Assembly: GCA_965249685.1 (NCBI GenBank)
Contig: CBDFMN010000003.1
Coordinates: 1 to 64,000 of the forward strand
DNA length: 64,000 nt
From: RH-AL1 sp965249685
GTDB lineage: Bacteria > Pseudomonadota > Alphaproteobacteria > Rhizobiales > Beijerinckiaceae
Reading direction: 5' to 3'
A program made the position numbers and the translations under genes. The notes below the pieces were generated by a model. It did no database searches and had not been told where the DNA came from. It saw nothing but the letters and a program-made list of their open reading frames with translations. Below are positions 1-8,455 of the stretch, one piece after another. Numbering within the stretch: the first letter of the stretch is position 1; each line of letters begins with the position of its first letter.

Positions 1-219
1 GAGCGTGACCTGCTTGCGCCCGGAGACGGTCAGCCGCGTCCGCCACTCGCCGTCGCGGCCGTTGAACACGAGCACCGCCGCGCCTTCAGAAAGCCTGAGT
101 ACGTTGCAAAGGTAATTGTGCTGCGGCTTAGCCAGAGACAGGCGGCAGCCCGGCTCGAGCCGATGCCCGTCCGCCGGGTCCAGGTAGAGCCTCGGCGCTG
201 AGATGTCGTAGGGGGCCAT
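1..219 (-). CDS. rsmE: 16S rRNA m3U1498 methyltransferase RsmE, N-terminal part (runs off the window)
   Basis: The reverse strand opens with ATG at 219 and stays open for 73 codons to the window edge. The reading begins MAPYDISAPRLYLDP and continues with HNYLCNVLRL and VLVFNGRDGEW. This is the N-terminal PUA-like domain of RsmE, which methylates N3 of U1498 in 16S rRNA in the cytoplasm. The catalytic SPOUT domain lies outside the window, so only the family call can be made. In many Rhizobiales rsmE is transcribed away from ubiA; here one small exported-protein gene lies between them. The ATG was chosen because it gives the usual RsmE N-terminus. Confidence 0.85.
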   Translation of the reverse strand, partial: MAPYDISAPRLYLDPADGHRLEPGCRLSLAKPQHNYLCNVLRLSEGAAVLVFNGRDGEWRTRLTVSGRKQVTL

Positions 220-330
220 GCAGGCGGCGTAGCACGGGGCTCGCCGCATCGGCGATGCTTTTCAAACGCGCGGGGCTTTGCTAGAGCATCGCGGCTCACG
301 TTCTGGTGAAACGTCTTGGGGGGACTTGGG

Positions 331-810
331 ATGCCGGCCGCAGGTCTTGATCGTCGTGGCGCCATCGTCGCCGCGCTTCTGCCATTCGCGATACTGACTC
401 TGCCATTCGCGATACTGGGAGTGGGCGTCTCCTCCGCGCGAGCCGGGGACTGCAACGCCGACATCGCCGCCCTTTCCAAGACGCGGCAGGGCTACATCGA
501 CAAGCTCAACGTGCTCGCCAAGGCATCCAAGGGCAAGCTCGACCCGATCGCGTCCTGCGCCCCGCTGCAGGGTCTCGTCAAAGCCGAGGGGTCGCTGCTG
601 AAATATCTCGAGGGCAACAGCAATTGGTGCAACGTCCCCGACGAGACGATCGCCGGGTTGAAGGCGGGCAACGCCAAGTCGGTGAACTTCGCCACCCAGG
701 CCTGCAACTTCGCGGCGCAGGCCAAGAAGCAGTCGCAGCAGCAGGCCAGCGGCGCCGGCTCCGGCATCGCCGCGCCGGAGGCGCAGAAGCTGCCGACCGG
801 GCCGCTGTGA
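331..810 (+). CDS. Hypothetical exported protein with cleavable signal peptide
   Basis: I do not recognise the family. From ATG 331 the protein is about 159 aa. A basic start (LDRRG) leads into a long hydrophobic run that ends in SARAG, a plausible signal peptidase I site, so the product is probably periplasmic. The mature part has four cysteines (GDCNAD, ASCAPL, NWCNV, QACNF), which could form two disulfides, and a glutamine-rich low-complexity tail. A TTG at 316 would add five residues. ATG 331 is preferred because it has a G-rich stretch just upstream and gives a standard signal peptide. The hydrophobic core contains an internal duplication (see 379-417). The gene is followed 13 bp later by ubiA. 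Confidence 0.6.
   Translation: MPAAGLDRRGAIVAALLPFAILTLPFAILGVGVSSARAGDCNADIAALSKTRQGYIDKLNVLAKASKGKLDPIASCAPLQGLVKAEGSLLKYLEGNSNWCNVPDETIAGLKAGNAKSVNFATQACNFAAQAKKQSQQQASGAGSGIAAPEAQKLPTGPL
379..417 (+). repeat. 21-bp-period tandem duplication inside a signal-peptide coding region
   Basis: The 18-mer ctgccattcgcgatactg occurs at 379-396 and again at 400-417, exactly 21 bp apart. It encodes LPFAIL twice, so the hydrophobic core of the exported protein reads LPFAILTLPFAILG. This looks like a recent slippage or unequal-crossover duplication that lengthens the signal-peptide core in frame. Confidence 0.85.
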
Positions 811-823
811 GACCCGCCCTGCC

Positions 824-1765
824 TTGAGGGACGATGCGGGCGCGGCTCCCCGCGCCGCGCTGCCCGACGCGGTTCGCGGCCAACTCCTGTTCAGGCTCGC
901 GCCGCCGGCCTGGTGGCCCTACCTCCAGCTCGCCCGGCTCGACAGGCCGATCGGCTGGTGGCTCCTGGTTCTGCCCTGCTGGTGGTCCAGCGCCCTGGCC
1001 AGCCTTGTCGACCACCAGCCGCTGCATGTCGCGCACCTCGCCCTCTTCGTGATCGGGGCCGTGTCCATGCGCGGCGCGGGCTCGACCTACAACGACATCG
1101 TCGATCGCGAGGTCGACGCCAAGGTGGAGCGCACCCGGCTGCGGCCGCTGCCCTCCGGCCGCGTCGGCATCTCCGGCGCGCGCGCCTTCCTGGTCCTGCA
1201 GGCGCTCGTCGGGCTGGCCGTCGTCCTCTGCTTCGACAGGTTCACCATCCTGCTCGGCATCGCCTCGCTCGCGATCGTCGCGATCTATCCGTTCATGAAG
1301 CGGGTCACGTCGTGGCCGCAACTGGTGCTCGGCCTCGCCTTCGCCTGGGGCGGCCTGGTCGGCTGGGCCGCGGCGCGTGGCAGCCTGGCGCCCGCCGCCT
1401 GGTGGCTCTATGCCGGTGCCGTCTGCTGGACGGTCGGCTACGACACCATCTACGCCGTGCAGGACGCGCGCGACGATCCGGCCGCCGGCATCAGGTCGAC
1501 CGCGCGCCTGTTCGGCGGCCGCGTGCGGATTGGGGTTGGCCTGATCTACGCGGCGACGGTCGTGCTGGTCGAGGCGTCGCTGATGGCGGCGGGGCTCATG
1601 ACGGCCCTGCCGGCGCAGGCGGGCCTCGCCTGTTTCGCCGCGCACCTAGCGTCCCAGGTCTGGCGCCTGGATGGGCAGGACTCGGCGGGAGCCCTGCGCC
1701 TTTTTCGTTCCAACCGGGATGCCGGCCTCATCCTTTTCGCGGGCTTGGCCCTGGCGACGTTTTAA
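824..1765 (+). CDS. ubiA: 4-hydroxybenzoate polyprenyltransferase UbiA
   Basis: Integral-membrane prenyltransferase that attaches the polyprenyl chain to 4-hydroxybenzoate in ubiquinone synthesis. About 313 aa, the normal family length. It carries the first Asp-rich motif NDIVDREVD, followed by KVERTRLRPLPSG, and the second Asp-rich region YDTIYAVQDARDD; both bind Mg-diphosphate. Several hydrophobic helices separate them. DRPIGWWLLVLPCWW near residue 40 is typical of UbiA proper rather than of heme O synthase or menaquinone prenyltransferases. No in-frame ATG exists near the N-terminus; TTG at 824 is the best available start and it has no clear Shine-Dalgarno sequence, so the exact start is uncertain. 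Confidence 0.9.
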   Translation: MRDDAGAAPRAALPDAVRGQLLFRLAPPAWWPYLQLARLDRPIGWWLLVLPCWWSSALASLVDHQPLHVAHLALFVIGAVSMRGAGSTYNDIVDREVDAKVERTRLRPLPSGRVGISGARAFLVLQALVGLAVVLCFDRFTILLGIASLAIVAIYPFMKRVTSWPQLVLGLAFAWGGLVGWAAARGSLAPAAWWLYAGAVCWTVGYDTIYAVQDARDDPAAGIRSTARLFGGRVRIGVGLIYAATVVLVEASLMAAGLMTALPAQAGLACFAAHLASQVWRLDGQDSAGALRLFRSNRDAGLILFAGLALATF

Positions 1766-1823
1766 GTCTTCGCCCTTCCGGCGAGGGCGAGGGCGAGGGC
1801 GAGCCGGCCGAGGCCGGACCGCC

Positions 1824-2144
1824 TCAGTGGCTGATCATCCAGGGCCGCGCACCCGGAAAGGTCTTGACCGCCGCCGCGGGCGCCGGCGCCTTGCGCGGGC
1901 TGCAGCAGCCGCAGCCCGGCCCGTGCCCGCCACCCGACCGGCGCGGCGCATGGGCCGAGCGCTCGTTGATAGCCATGCCTTTGCGCTTGGCGGCGTCCAT
2001 CGTGGCCAGCGCCGGCGCCGTCAGGTAGGCGCGCGGCGCGGGGACGCTGCAGAGGTCGCAGGGGCAGGGCAGGGCGTAGTCCGCCATCGGGCGAAACGCC
2101 GTGAAGGGGCCGCACTGCGCGCATTCGTACTCGTAGACCGGCAT
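1824..2144 (-). CDS. fmdB: FmdB-like zinc-ribbon protein
   Basis: Small protein (106 aa) that starts MPVYEYECAQCG, the hallmark of the FmdB/CxxC zinc-ribbon family. A second cysteine pair, PCPCDLC, completes the ribbon around residue 30. In amide-using methylotrophs FmdB is described as a regulatory protein linked to formamidase. Here it lies 8 bp downstream of fmdA on the same strand, which fits that role. The C-terminal third departs from the family core: it is rich in Gly, His and Cys (HGPGCGCCSP), then Ala and Pro. The start was set at the MPVYEY methionine; an upstream extension of the frame reads into shadow sequence of fmdA. Confidence 0.75.
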   Translation of the reverse strand: MPVYEYECAQCGPFTAFRPMADYALPCPCDLCSVPAPRAYLTAPALATMDAAKRKGMAINERSAHAPRRSGGGHGPGCGCCSPRKAPAPAAAVKTFPGARPWMISH

Positions 2145-2152
2145 GGCAGACC

Positions 2153-3382
2153 TCAAAGATCGGGCGCGAGCGGCATGTGGACGCTGCCGTCGAGGTGCTT
2201 GATCGGCCCGTCCGCGCCGGGGTTGATGTCGAAGGCGAAGATCTCCGTCGGTAGCCACAGCGTCGCGCAGGCGTTGGGGATGTCGACCACGCCGGAGATG
2301 TGGCCCTGCACGGGCGCCGTGCCGAGGATGGAATAGGCCTGGGCCCCGGAATAGCCGAACTTCTTCAGGTATTCGATGGCGTTGAGGCAGGCCTGGCGGT
2401 AGGCGACGGTCACGTCGAGGTAATGCTGGCCGCCGTGCTCGTCGACGGAGATGCCCTCGAAGATGAGGTGGTTCTTGTAGTTGGGGACGATCGGGCTCGG
2501 CTTGAAGATCGGGTTCCTGACCCCGTATTTCGCCATACCGTCCTTGATGACGTCGACCTTGAGGTGGAGCCAGCCGGCCATCTCGATGGCGCCGCAGAAG
2601 GTGATTTCGCCGTCGCCCTGGCTGAAGTGCAGGTCACCCATGGAAAGGCCGGCGCCCGGCACGTAGACGGGGAAGTAGACCTTGGCCCCGCGCGACAGGT
2701 CCTTGATGTCGCAATTGCCGCCGTGTTCGCGCGGCGGCACGGTGCGGGCGCCCTCGCCAGCCGCCTTGTCGCGCGCCTCGCCCTTCAACCGGCCCATGTG
2801 CGCCGTCGGTGCGAAGGGCGCGTTGGCGAGCGGGGGCACGCGCGTCGGGTTGGTCGCGATGAGGTCGACCTCGCGCTTGTTCCAGGTGTCGAGCAGCTTG
2901 GGGTCGGGCAGGCAGCCGATCAGGCCGGGATGGATCAGGCCGGCAAAGCGCACGTCCGGGATGTGGCGCGACTTGGTGAACATGCCCTCGAAGTCCCAGA
3001 TGGACTTCTGCGCCTGTGGGAAGTGGTCGGTGAGGAAGCCGCCGCCGTTTTTCTTGGAGAAGAAGCCGTTGAAGCCCCACTGGCTCTCGCTCTTGGCGCC
3101 GATGTCGAGGATCTCGACGACAAGCAGGTCACCGGGTTCCGCGCCCTTGACGCCGACGGGGCCGGACAGGAAGTGCACGATCGACAAATCGATGTCGCGG
3201 ACGTCGGAGGCGTCGTCGTTGTTCTTGATGAAGCCGCCGGTCCAATCGTAGGTCTCGATGATGAAGTCGTCGCCGGGCTTCACCGTCGCCACCATCGGGA
3301 TGTCGGGGTGCCAACGGTTGTGCACCATCTCGTTGTCGAACGCGGACTGCGACAGGTCGACCTTGATCAGGGTCTCGGCCAT
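2153..3382 (-). CDS. fmdA: Formamidase (acetamidase/formamidase family)
   Basis: Hydrolyses formamide to formate and ammonium in the cytoplasm. The 409 aa length and the sequence blocks match the FmdA family: an N-terminal MAETLIKVDL, then HNRWHPDIP near residue 20, GDLLVVEILDI, HPGLIGCLP, the REHGGNCDIKDL segment, GDLHFSQGDGEITFCGAIEMAG, and a C-terminus with HISGVVDIPNACATLWLP. It follows the urea/amide transporter genes (51 bp after urtE) and precedes fmdB by 8 bp on the same strand, so the transporter probably feeds it. Substrate could also be acetamide; the family has both, and the neighbouring amiE covers longer aliphatic amides. Confidence 0.92.
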   Translation of the reverse strand: MAETLIKVDLSQSAFDNEMVHNRWHPDIPMVATVKPGDDFIIETYDWTGGFIKNNDDASDVRDIDLSIVHFLSGPVGVKGAEPGDLLVVEILDIGAKSESQWGFNGFFSKKNGGGFLTDHFPQAQKSIWDFEGMFTKSRHIPDVRFAGLIHPGLIGCLPDPKLLDTWNKREVDLIATNPTRVPPLANAPFAPTAHMGRLKGEARDKAAGEGARTVPPREHGGNCDIKDLSRGAKVYFPVYVPGAGLSMGDLHFSQGDGEITFCGAIEMAGWLHLKVDVIKDGMAKYGVRNPIFKPSPIVPNYKNHLIFEGISVDEHGGQHYLDVTVAYRQACLNAIEYLKKFGYSGAQAYSILGTAPVQGHISGVVDIPNACATLWLPTEIFAFDINPGADGPIKHLDGSVHMPLAPDL

Positions 3383-3402
3383 GCTTCTCTCTCCCCTTGG
3401 AC

Positions 3403-3427
3403 GGCTCGGCGGCTGTTGGCCCGAGCC
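3403..3427 (-). other. Possible intercistronic hairpin between urtE and fmdA
   Basis: Perfect 7-bp arms ggctcgg (3403-3409) and ccgagcc (3421-3427) enclose an 11-nt loop in the 51-bp gap. There is no T tract. It could be an mRNA-processing or partial termination element; chance occurrence in GC-rich DNA is possible. Confidence 0.3.
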
Positions 3428-3433
3428 TTCGGA

Positions 3434-4135
3434 TTAAACAGACAGGAAACGCGAGATCTTCGCGGCGTCGATCGCGCCGGCGCTCTCCTCGTGGACGATC
3501 TCGCCGTTTTCGATGACCAGGACCCGGTCGGCCATGTCGAGCGCGAAGCTCAGGACCTGTTCCGAGACGAGGATGGACAGGCCGCGCTCGTCGCGGATGC
3601 GCTTCAGCGTCCGCGCCATCTCGCGGATGATGGAGGGCTGGATGCCCTCGGTCGGCTCGTCGAGGAGGAGGATCTTCGGTTCGCTGGCGAGGGCGCGCGC
3701 GATGGCGAGCTGCTGCTGCTGGCCGCCGGAGAGGTTGCCGCCGCGCCGCTTGCGCATCTCGAGCAGCACCGGGAACAGCTCGTAGATGCCGGAGAGCACG
3801 CCTGCCTTGGTCGACTTGGTCATGCCGGTCTGGATGTTCTCCTCGACCGTCATCGAGGAGAAGATCATGCGGCCCTGCGGCACGTAGGCGACCCCGCCCG
3901 CCACGCGCTGGTAGCTCTTCAGCCCCGTCATGCTCGCGGCGCCGACCTTCACCGAACCGCGCAGCGAGGGGATGAGCCCGATCAGCGCCTTCATCAGCGT
4001 CGTCTTGCCCATGCCGTTGCGGCCCATAAGCGCGACGATCTCGTTCTTCGCGACCTGGAGGTTCAGGCCGTGAAGCACCTCACTCTTGCCGTAGGCGACG
4101 TGAAGGTCGTCGATGGTCAGCATCGCTTCAGACAT
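3434..4135 (-). CDS. urtE: Urea/amide ABC transporter ATPase UrtE
   Basis: One of the two ATPases of the branched-chain-type (HAAT) urea/short-amide importer. About 233 aa from ATG 4135. Walker A is GRNGMGKTT, the ABC signature LSGGQQQQLAIARAL, and Walker B KILLLDEPTEGIQPS; the EGIQPS ending is characteristic of the LivF/UrtE branch. A TTG five codons upstream (4150) is an alternative start, but the ATG has GAGG at the right distance. The gene begins 11 bp after urtD. Another name in amide-using methylotrophs would be the ATPase of the Fmd system; family resemblance cannot separate urea from amide specificity. Confidence 0.92.
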   Translation of the reverse strand: MSEAMLTIDDLHVAYGKSEVLHGLNLQVAKNEIVALMGRNGMGKTTLMKALIGLIPSLRGSVKVGAASMTGLKSYQRVAGGVAYVPQGRMIFSSMTVEENIQTGMTKSTKAGVLSGIYELFPVLLEMRKRRGGNLSGGQQQQLAIARALASEPKILLLDEPTEGIQPSIIREMARTLKRIRDERGLSILVSEQVLSFALDMADRVLVIENGEIVHEESAGAIDAAKISRFLSV

Positions 4136-4146
4136 GGTGTTCGGCC

Positions 4147-4908
4147 TCAATGCCCGAGATAGACTTCAATGACCTTGGGATCGTTCTTGACGTGGTCCAT
4201 CGAACCTTCCGACAGGATCTTGCCCTGGTGCAGGACGGTGACCTTGCGGGCGATGTCCTCGACGAACTTCATGTCGTGCTCGATGACGATGATGGAGCGC
4301 ACCACCGTCTTGTCGCTGGTGATGCGGTTAAGGAGTTCCGCCGTCTTCAGCCGTTCGCTCACGCTCATTCCGGCGACCGGTTCGTCGAGCATGAGCAGGT
4401 CCGGGTCCTGCACGAGCAGCATGCCGATCTCCAGCCATTGCTTCTGGCCGTGGCTGAGGTACTCGCCGCGGCGGTGGAGCTGATCCTTGAGGAAGACCTC
4501 CTCGGCGATCTGTTCCACGCGTTCGATCACCGCGTGATCGCGCCGGAACGTCAGCGCCCCGAAGACGGTGCGCCCCTTGGGATAGGAGATCTCGAGGTTC
4601 TCGAAGACGGTGAGGTCGTCGTAGATCGACGGCGTCTGGAACTTGCGGCCGACGCCGGCCAGCACGATCTGGCTCTCGGTCATCTTCGTCAGTTCGCGGT
4701 TGCGGAACTTGATCGAGCCGGCGCTGGCGCGCGTCTTCCCGCAGATCAGGTCGAGGAACGTGGTCTTGCCGGCGCCGTTCGGGCCGATGATGACGCGGAT
4801 GTCGTTCTCGTCGAGGTAGAAGGTCAGGTCGCTCACGGCCTTGAAGCCGTCGAACGAGACCGACAGCTGTTCCACCGAGAGGAGGTAGTCCGTGTTGCTG
4901 CTCAACAT
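4147..4908 (-). CDS. urtD: Urea/amide ABC transporter ATPase UrtD
   Basis: Second ATPase of the importer, 253 aa from ATG 4908. Walker A GPNGAGKTT is followed by FLDLICGKTRASAGSI, a UrtD-type block. The signature is the variant LSHGQKQWLEIGM, and Walker B is DLLMLDEPVAGMS. This variant signature separates UrtD from LivG of amino-acid importers. The gene starts 5 bp after urtC and ends 11 bp before urtE, so it is part of one transcript. The open frame continues far upstream through urtC sequence but only as an antiphase shadow. Confidence 0.92.
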   Translation of the reverse strand: MLSSNTDYLLSVEQLSVSFDGFKAVSDLTFYLDENDIRVIIGPNGAGKTTFLDLICGKTRASAGSIKFRNRELTKMTESQIVLAGVGRKFQTPSIYDDLTVFENLEISYPKGRTVFGALTFRRDHAVIERVEQIAEEVFLKDQLHRRGEYLSHGQKQWLEIGMLLVQDPDLLMLDEPVAGMSVSERLKTAELLNRITSDKTVVRSIIVIEHDMKFVEDIARKVTVLHQGKILSEGSMDHVKNDPKVIEVYLGH

Positions 4909-4913
4909 AGGGT

Positions 4914-6044
4914 CTACTCGGCCGGTTGCGAGACGGGGGCGTCGACGCCGCTCTGGCGGCGCGTGCCCAGGAGTTTCTTCACATGGCCGTCGAGCGTGCT
5001 GCGATAGATTCCGGCCAAACCGTTGGGGAACAGCATGACCACCGCGATGAACAGGGCGCCGAGGCCGAACAGCCAGAGCTCGGGAAAGGACTCGGAGAAC
5101 GAGGTCTTCGCCCAGTTGATGAGCAGCGTCCCGTAGATTGCGCCGAACAGCGAGAAGCGCCCGCCGACCGCCGCGTAGATCACCATCTCGATCGACGGCA
5201 CGATGCCCACGAAGGAGGGCGACATGAAGCCGACCTGCAGGGTGAACATCGCCCCGCCGATCGCCGCGAAGGCCGCCGCGAGACAGAAGATGAAGATCTT
5301 GAAGCTGGCGACGGAATAGCCGGAGAAACGGACGCGGTCCTCCTTCTCGCGCATGGCCACGAGGATGCGGCCGAGCTTGGAGCAGGTGACGTATTGGCCC
5401 ACCAGCAGGCAGGCGACCAGCAGGCCCGCGTTGACGAAGTAGAGGATCGTGCGGGCGCTGTCGGTGCGGATGTCCCAGCCCGCGAAGGTACGCAGGTCGG
5501 TGATGCCGTTGACGCCGCCGGTGTAGCCCTGCTGGCCGACGATGAGGATTGTCAGGATCGCCGACACGGCCTGGGTGATGATGGCGAAATAGACGCCGCC
5601 GACGCGGCGCTTGAACATGGCGGTGCCGAGCACGAACGCCAGCGCCGTGGGGACGACCAGCACCGCCAGGAGCGTGAGCGGCAGGCTCTTGAAGGGGAGC
5701 CAGAACGCCGGCAGGGCGGTGATCTGGTTCCAGTCCATGAAGTCGGGGATGCCCGGCGTCGACTGGATCTTGGTGTTGGCGACGCTGGAGGCCTCGAGCT
5801 TCAGGTACATGGCCATGCAATAGCCGCCGAGGCCGAAGAAGCAGCCCTGGCCCAGGCTGAGGATGCCGCCGTATCCCCAGCACATCACGAGGCCGAGCGC
5901 GACGAAGGCGTAGGTGAGGTACTTGCCGACAAGGTTGAGGCGAAACGGATCGACCGCCAACGGCAGGATGACGAACAGGACCAGCACCAGGACCGCGAGG
6001 TTGAGCCAGCCGCTGCGCGAGAAGAAGGGCGTTCCGTTGGGCAT
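4914..6044 (-). CDS. urtC: Urea/amide ABC transporter permease UrtC
   Basis: Inner-membrane permease, 376 aa, longer than LivM as usual for UrtC. Hydrophobic helices begin at residue 13. The LSLGQGCFFGLGGYCMAMYLKLE block and WGYGGILSLGQG are permease landmarks of the family, as is the long periplasmic insert with DFMDWNQ. The EAA-like region lies near AMREKEDRVRFSGY. It pairs with UrtB as the channel. It starts 14 bp after urtB and ends 5 bp before urtD. Confidence 0.92.
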   Translation of the reverse strand: MPNGTPFFSRSGWLNLAVLVLVLFVILPLAVDPFRLNLVGKYLTYAFVALGLVMCWGYGGILSLGQGCFFGLGGYCMAMYLKLEASSVANTKIQSTPGIPDFMDWNQITALPAFWLPFKSLPLTLLAVLVVPTALAFVLGTAMFKRRVGGVYFAIITQAVSAILTILIVGQQGYTGGVNGITDLRTFAGWDIRTDSARTILYFVNAGLLVACLLVGQYVTCSKLGRILVAMREKEDRVRFSGYSVASFKIFIFCLAAAFAAIGGAMFTLQVGFMSPSFVGIVPSIEMVIYAAVGGRFSLFGAIYGTLLINWAKTSFSESFPELWLFGLGALFIAVVMLFPNGLAGIYRSTLDGHVKKLLGTRRQSGVDAPVSQPAE

Positions 6045-6058
6045 CGTCGGGGAGCTCC

Positions 6059-6985
6059 TCAGCGCCGGACCTTGAGGGTGAAGAGGCCTTGCGGGCGCAG
6101 CATCAGCAGGCCGACCACCATCAGCAGCGTGATGACGGCGGCCATCGAGCCCGAAAGGAAGAACTCCAGCGTGGACTGCGTCTGCGAGATGGTGAAGGCC
6201 GACGCGATCGTGCCGATCAGGCTCTGCGCGCCGCCGAAGACGACGATCAGGAACGCGTTGACGATGTAGAGCTGGCCCGATGTCGGCCCGGTGGAGCCGA
6301 TCATGGTGAACGCCGCCCCGGCGACGCCGGCGATGCCGCAGCCGATCCCGAACGTGTAGCGGTCGACCCTCTCGGTGTTGATGCCGACCGCGCCCGCGAT
6401 GGCGCGGTTCTGCACGACGGCGCGGACGTTCTTGCCCCAGCGGGAGCGATACATCAGCGCGCCGACGGCGACGGTGATGAGGATCGTCAGGCCCATGATG
6501 ATCATGCCGTTGATCGGGATCTCGATGCTCTCCGTCGCGTGCCACGAGCCGAGCATCCATTGCGGCAGGTCGACGCCGACCTCGCGCGCGCCGAAGATCG
6601 AGCGGTAGGCCTGCTGCAGGATGAGGCTCAGCCCCCAGGTGGCGAGCAGCGTGTCGAGCGGCCGGTTGTAGAGGTGGCGGATGAGGGCCCATTCCACCGC
6701 GAGGCCCATGAGCCCGGAGGCGCAGAAGGCGAGCACGATGGCGACGAAGAAGTAGATGCCGAAGAGACTGGGAAGGTAGGCCTGGAAGAACGTCGACACG
6801 AGGTAGGTGACGTAGGCACCCAGGATCATGAACTCCCCGTGGGCCATGTTGATCACGCCCATCTGGCCGAAGATGATCGCCAGGCCAAGCGCCATCAGCA
6901 CGAAGACGGAGAACAGGATGAGGCCGGCGAAGCCCTGCATCACGAAGATGGACCCGAGATCCGTGAGCGAATAGGAGCCTAGCAT
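6059..6985 (-). CDS. urtB: Urea/amide ABC transporter permease UrtB
   Basis: Inner-membrane permease, 308 aa. Visible landmarks are GLAIIFGQMGVINMAHGEFMILGAY (LivH/UrtB family block near residue 35), LDTLLATWGLSLILQQAYRSIFG, and VVFGGAQSLIGTIASA near the C-terminus. The last two are UrtB-type. UrtB proteins of some bacteria carry a long N-terminal extension; this one lacks it and corresponds to the permease core only. A hairpin lies between this gene and urtA upstream. Confidence 0.92.
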   Translation of the reverse strand: MLGSYSLTDLGSIFVMQGFAGLILFSVFVLMALGLAIIFGQMGVINMAHGEFMILGAYVTYLVSTFFQAYLPSLFGIYFFVAIVLAFCASGLMGLAVEWALIRHLYNRPLDTLLATWGLSLILQQAYRSIFGAREVGVDLPQWMLGSWHATESIEIPINGMIIMGLTILITVAVGALMYRSRWGKNVRAVVQNRAIAGAVGINTERVDRYTFGIGCGIAGVAGAAFTMIGSTGPTSGQLYIVNAFLIVVFGGAQSLIGTIASAFTISQTQSTLEFFLSGSMAAVITLLMVVGLLMLRPQGLFTLKVRR

Positions 6986-7071
6986 CGCACTCTCTTCAGG
7001 TGATGGAAGCGGCTTCGGGTGGTGGAAGCGGAAGCCCTGGAGGCAACGGGCGCCTGCGGACCGCGAGAGGC

Positions 7072-7099
7072 GGAGGCCGGCACGCGAGCGCCGACCTCC
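7072..7099 (-). terminator. Hairpin in the urtA-urtB gap (partial terminator or mRNA stabiliser)
   Basis: Arms 7072-7081 (ggaggccggc) and 7090-7099 (gccgacctcc) pair over 10 positions with one mismatch around an 8-nt loop. The structure starts 10 bp after the urtA stop codon and sits in the only long gap (124 bp) of the operon. No T tract follows. Such structures after a binding-protein gene commonly keep its transcript in excess over the permease genes. Confidence 0.5.
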
Positions 7100-7109
7100 C
7101 GATCGAGAT

Positions 7110-8363
7110 TTACTGGTAGCCCTTGGGGAAGGGGTTGGGCTCGATCAGCTCGGGCGTCTCGTAGACCACGTCGAACTGGCCATCGAGGCGGGCGCGTCCG
7201 ACGCGCGTCTTGGACCAGAGATGGTGGTTGGGGTGGATTTTCACGTAGCCTTCCGGCGCGCCCGTGAACTCGATCCCGCCCGAGGCCGCGGCGATCTTGT
7301 CGACGTCGAAGCTTCCCGCCTTCTCCACCGTCAGCTTCCACAGCCACGGGCCGAGGTAGGCCGCCTGCGTCACGTCGCCGATCACGGTCTTCTCGCCCCA
7401 CATCTTCTTGAAGGCGGCGACGAACTTTTCGTTGTTCGGATTCTTCAGCGACTCGAAATACTTCATGCAGGCGTAGGCGCCGGCGATGTTCTCGCCGCCG
7501 ATGCCCTCGATCTCGTCTTCGGTCACCGAGATCGTCATCAGCACCTGCTTGTTGAGGTCGACGCCGGCCGCTTTCAGCTGCTTGTAGAAGGCCACGTTGG
7601 AGCCGCCCACGACCTCCGTGTAGATCACGTCGGGCTTCTTCAGCTTGATCTTGTTGATGACCGAGTTGAATTGGGTGTGCCCAAGCGGGAAGTAGTCCTC
7701 GCCGACGACCGTCTGCTTCAGGACGTTCTCGATATGCTTGCGGGCGATTTTGTTCGACGTGCGCGGCCAGATGTAGTCGGACCCGATGAGATAGTAGCTC
7801 TTGGCCTTCTTTTCCTTGTCGAGCCAATTCAGGCCTGCGAGGATCTGCTGCGTCGCTTCCTGGCCGGTGTAGATGACGTTCTTCGACTGCTCGAGGCCCT
7901 CGTAGAAGGTGGGGTAGTAGAGCATGCCGTTGTACTGCTCGAAGACCGGCAGGACGGCCTTGCGCGAGGCCGAGGTCCAGCAGCCGAACACCGCCGCGCA
8001 TTTGTCGTTGACGAGCAGCTTCTTGGCTTTTTCCGCGAAGGTCGGCCAGTCGCTGGCGCCGTCTTCCTGGATGATCTTGATCTTGCGGCCGAGCACGCCG
8101 CCCATCTCGTTGATCTGCGAGATCGCGAGCTTCTCGGCCTCGACCGACCCGGTCTCCGAGATCGCCATCGTGCCGGTCACGGAATGGAGGATGCCCACCG
8201 TCACGGCATCGTCGGTGACGGCGAGGCCCGTCGTGTCGACGGCGCTGGTGGCCGCCGCCGCAAAGGCCTTCGGCATCAGCAGTCCAGCCGCCGGCACTGC
8301 CGCCATGCCCTTGATGACCTGCCGCCTGGCGAAGGATTTCGGATCGCTATGGTCGTCTGACAT
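7110..8363 (-). CDS. urtA: Urea/short-chain-amide ABC transporter substrate-binding protein UrtA (FmdD-like)
   Basis: Periplasmic ligand receptor of the importer, 417 aa. The N-terminus FARRQVIKGMAAVPAAGLL with a following AFAAA is a twin-arginine-type signal. Family blocks seen: ILHSVTGTMAISE, FGCWTSASRKAVLPVFE near residue 130, GMLYYPTFYEGLEQSKNVIYTG, and SVTEDEIEGIGG. Close homologues serve either urea (UrtA) or short amides (FmdD). With two amidase genes adjacent and no urease gene in the window, amides are at least as likely as urea. Upstream are three 16-bp tandem repeats (8456-8503) that may control it. Confidence 0.9.
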   Translation of the reverse strand: MSDDHSDPKSFARRQVIKGMAAVPAAGLLMPKAFAAAATSAVDTTGLAVTDDAVTVGILHSVTGTMAISETGSVEAEKLAISQINEMGGVLGRKIKIIQEDGASDWPTFAEKAKKLLVNDKCAAVFGCWTSASRKAVLPVFEQYNGMLYYPTFYEGLEQSKNVIYTGQEATQQILAGLNWLDKEKKAKSYYLIGSDYIWPRTSNKIARKHIENVLKQTVVGEDYFPLGHTQFNSVINKIKLKKPDVIYTEVVGGSNVAFYKQLKAAGVDLNKQVLMTISVTEDEIEGIGGENIAGAYACMKYFESLKNPNNEKFVAAFKKMWGEKTVIGDVTQAAYLGPWLWKLTVEKAGSFDVDKIAAASGGIEFTGAPEGYVKIHPNHHLWSKTRVGRARLDGQFDVVYETPELIEPNPFPKGYQ

Positions 8364-8455
8364 TCACACCCCCGGCTCGTACGCGCGCACCCGAAACCTC
8401 GACCGCGCCGCTGTCCCACCTTTGCAAGTTCCGCCGCACCGCAACATACGTAGGA

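Noticed and set aside
1783..1803. gagggc hexamer repeat after ubiA as a regulatory element
   Set aside because: Three and a half copies between convergent genes; more likely simple-sequence slippage, with no sign of function.
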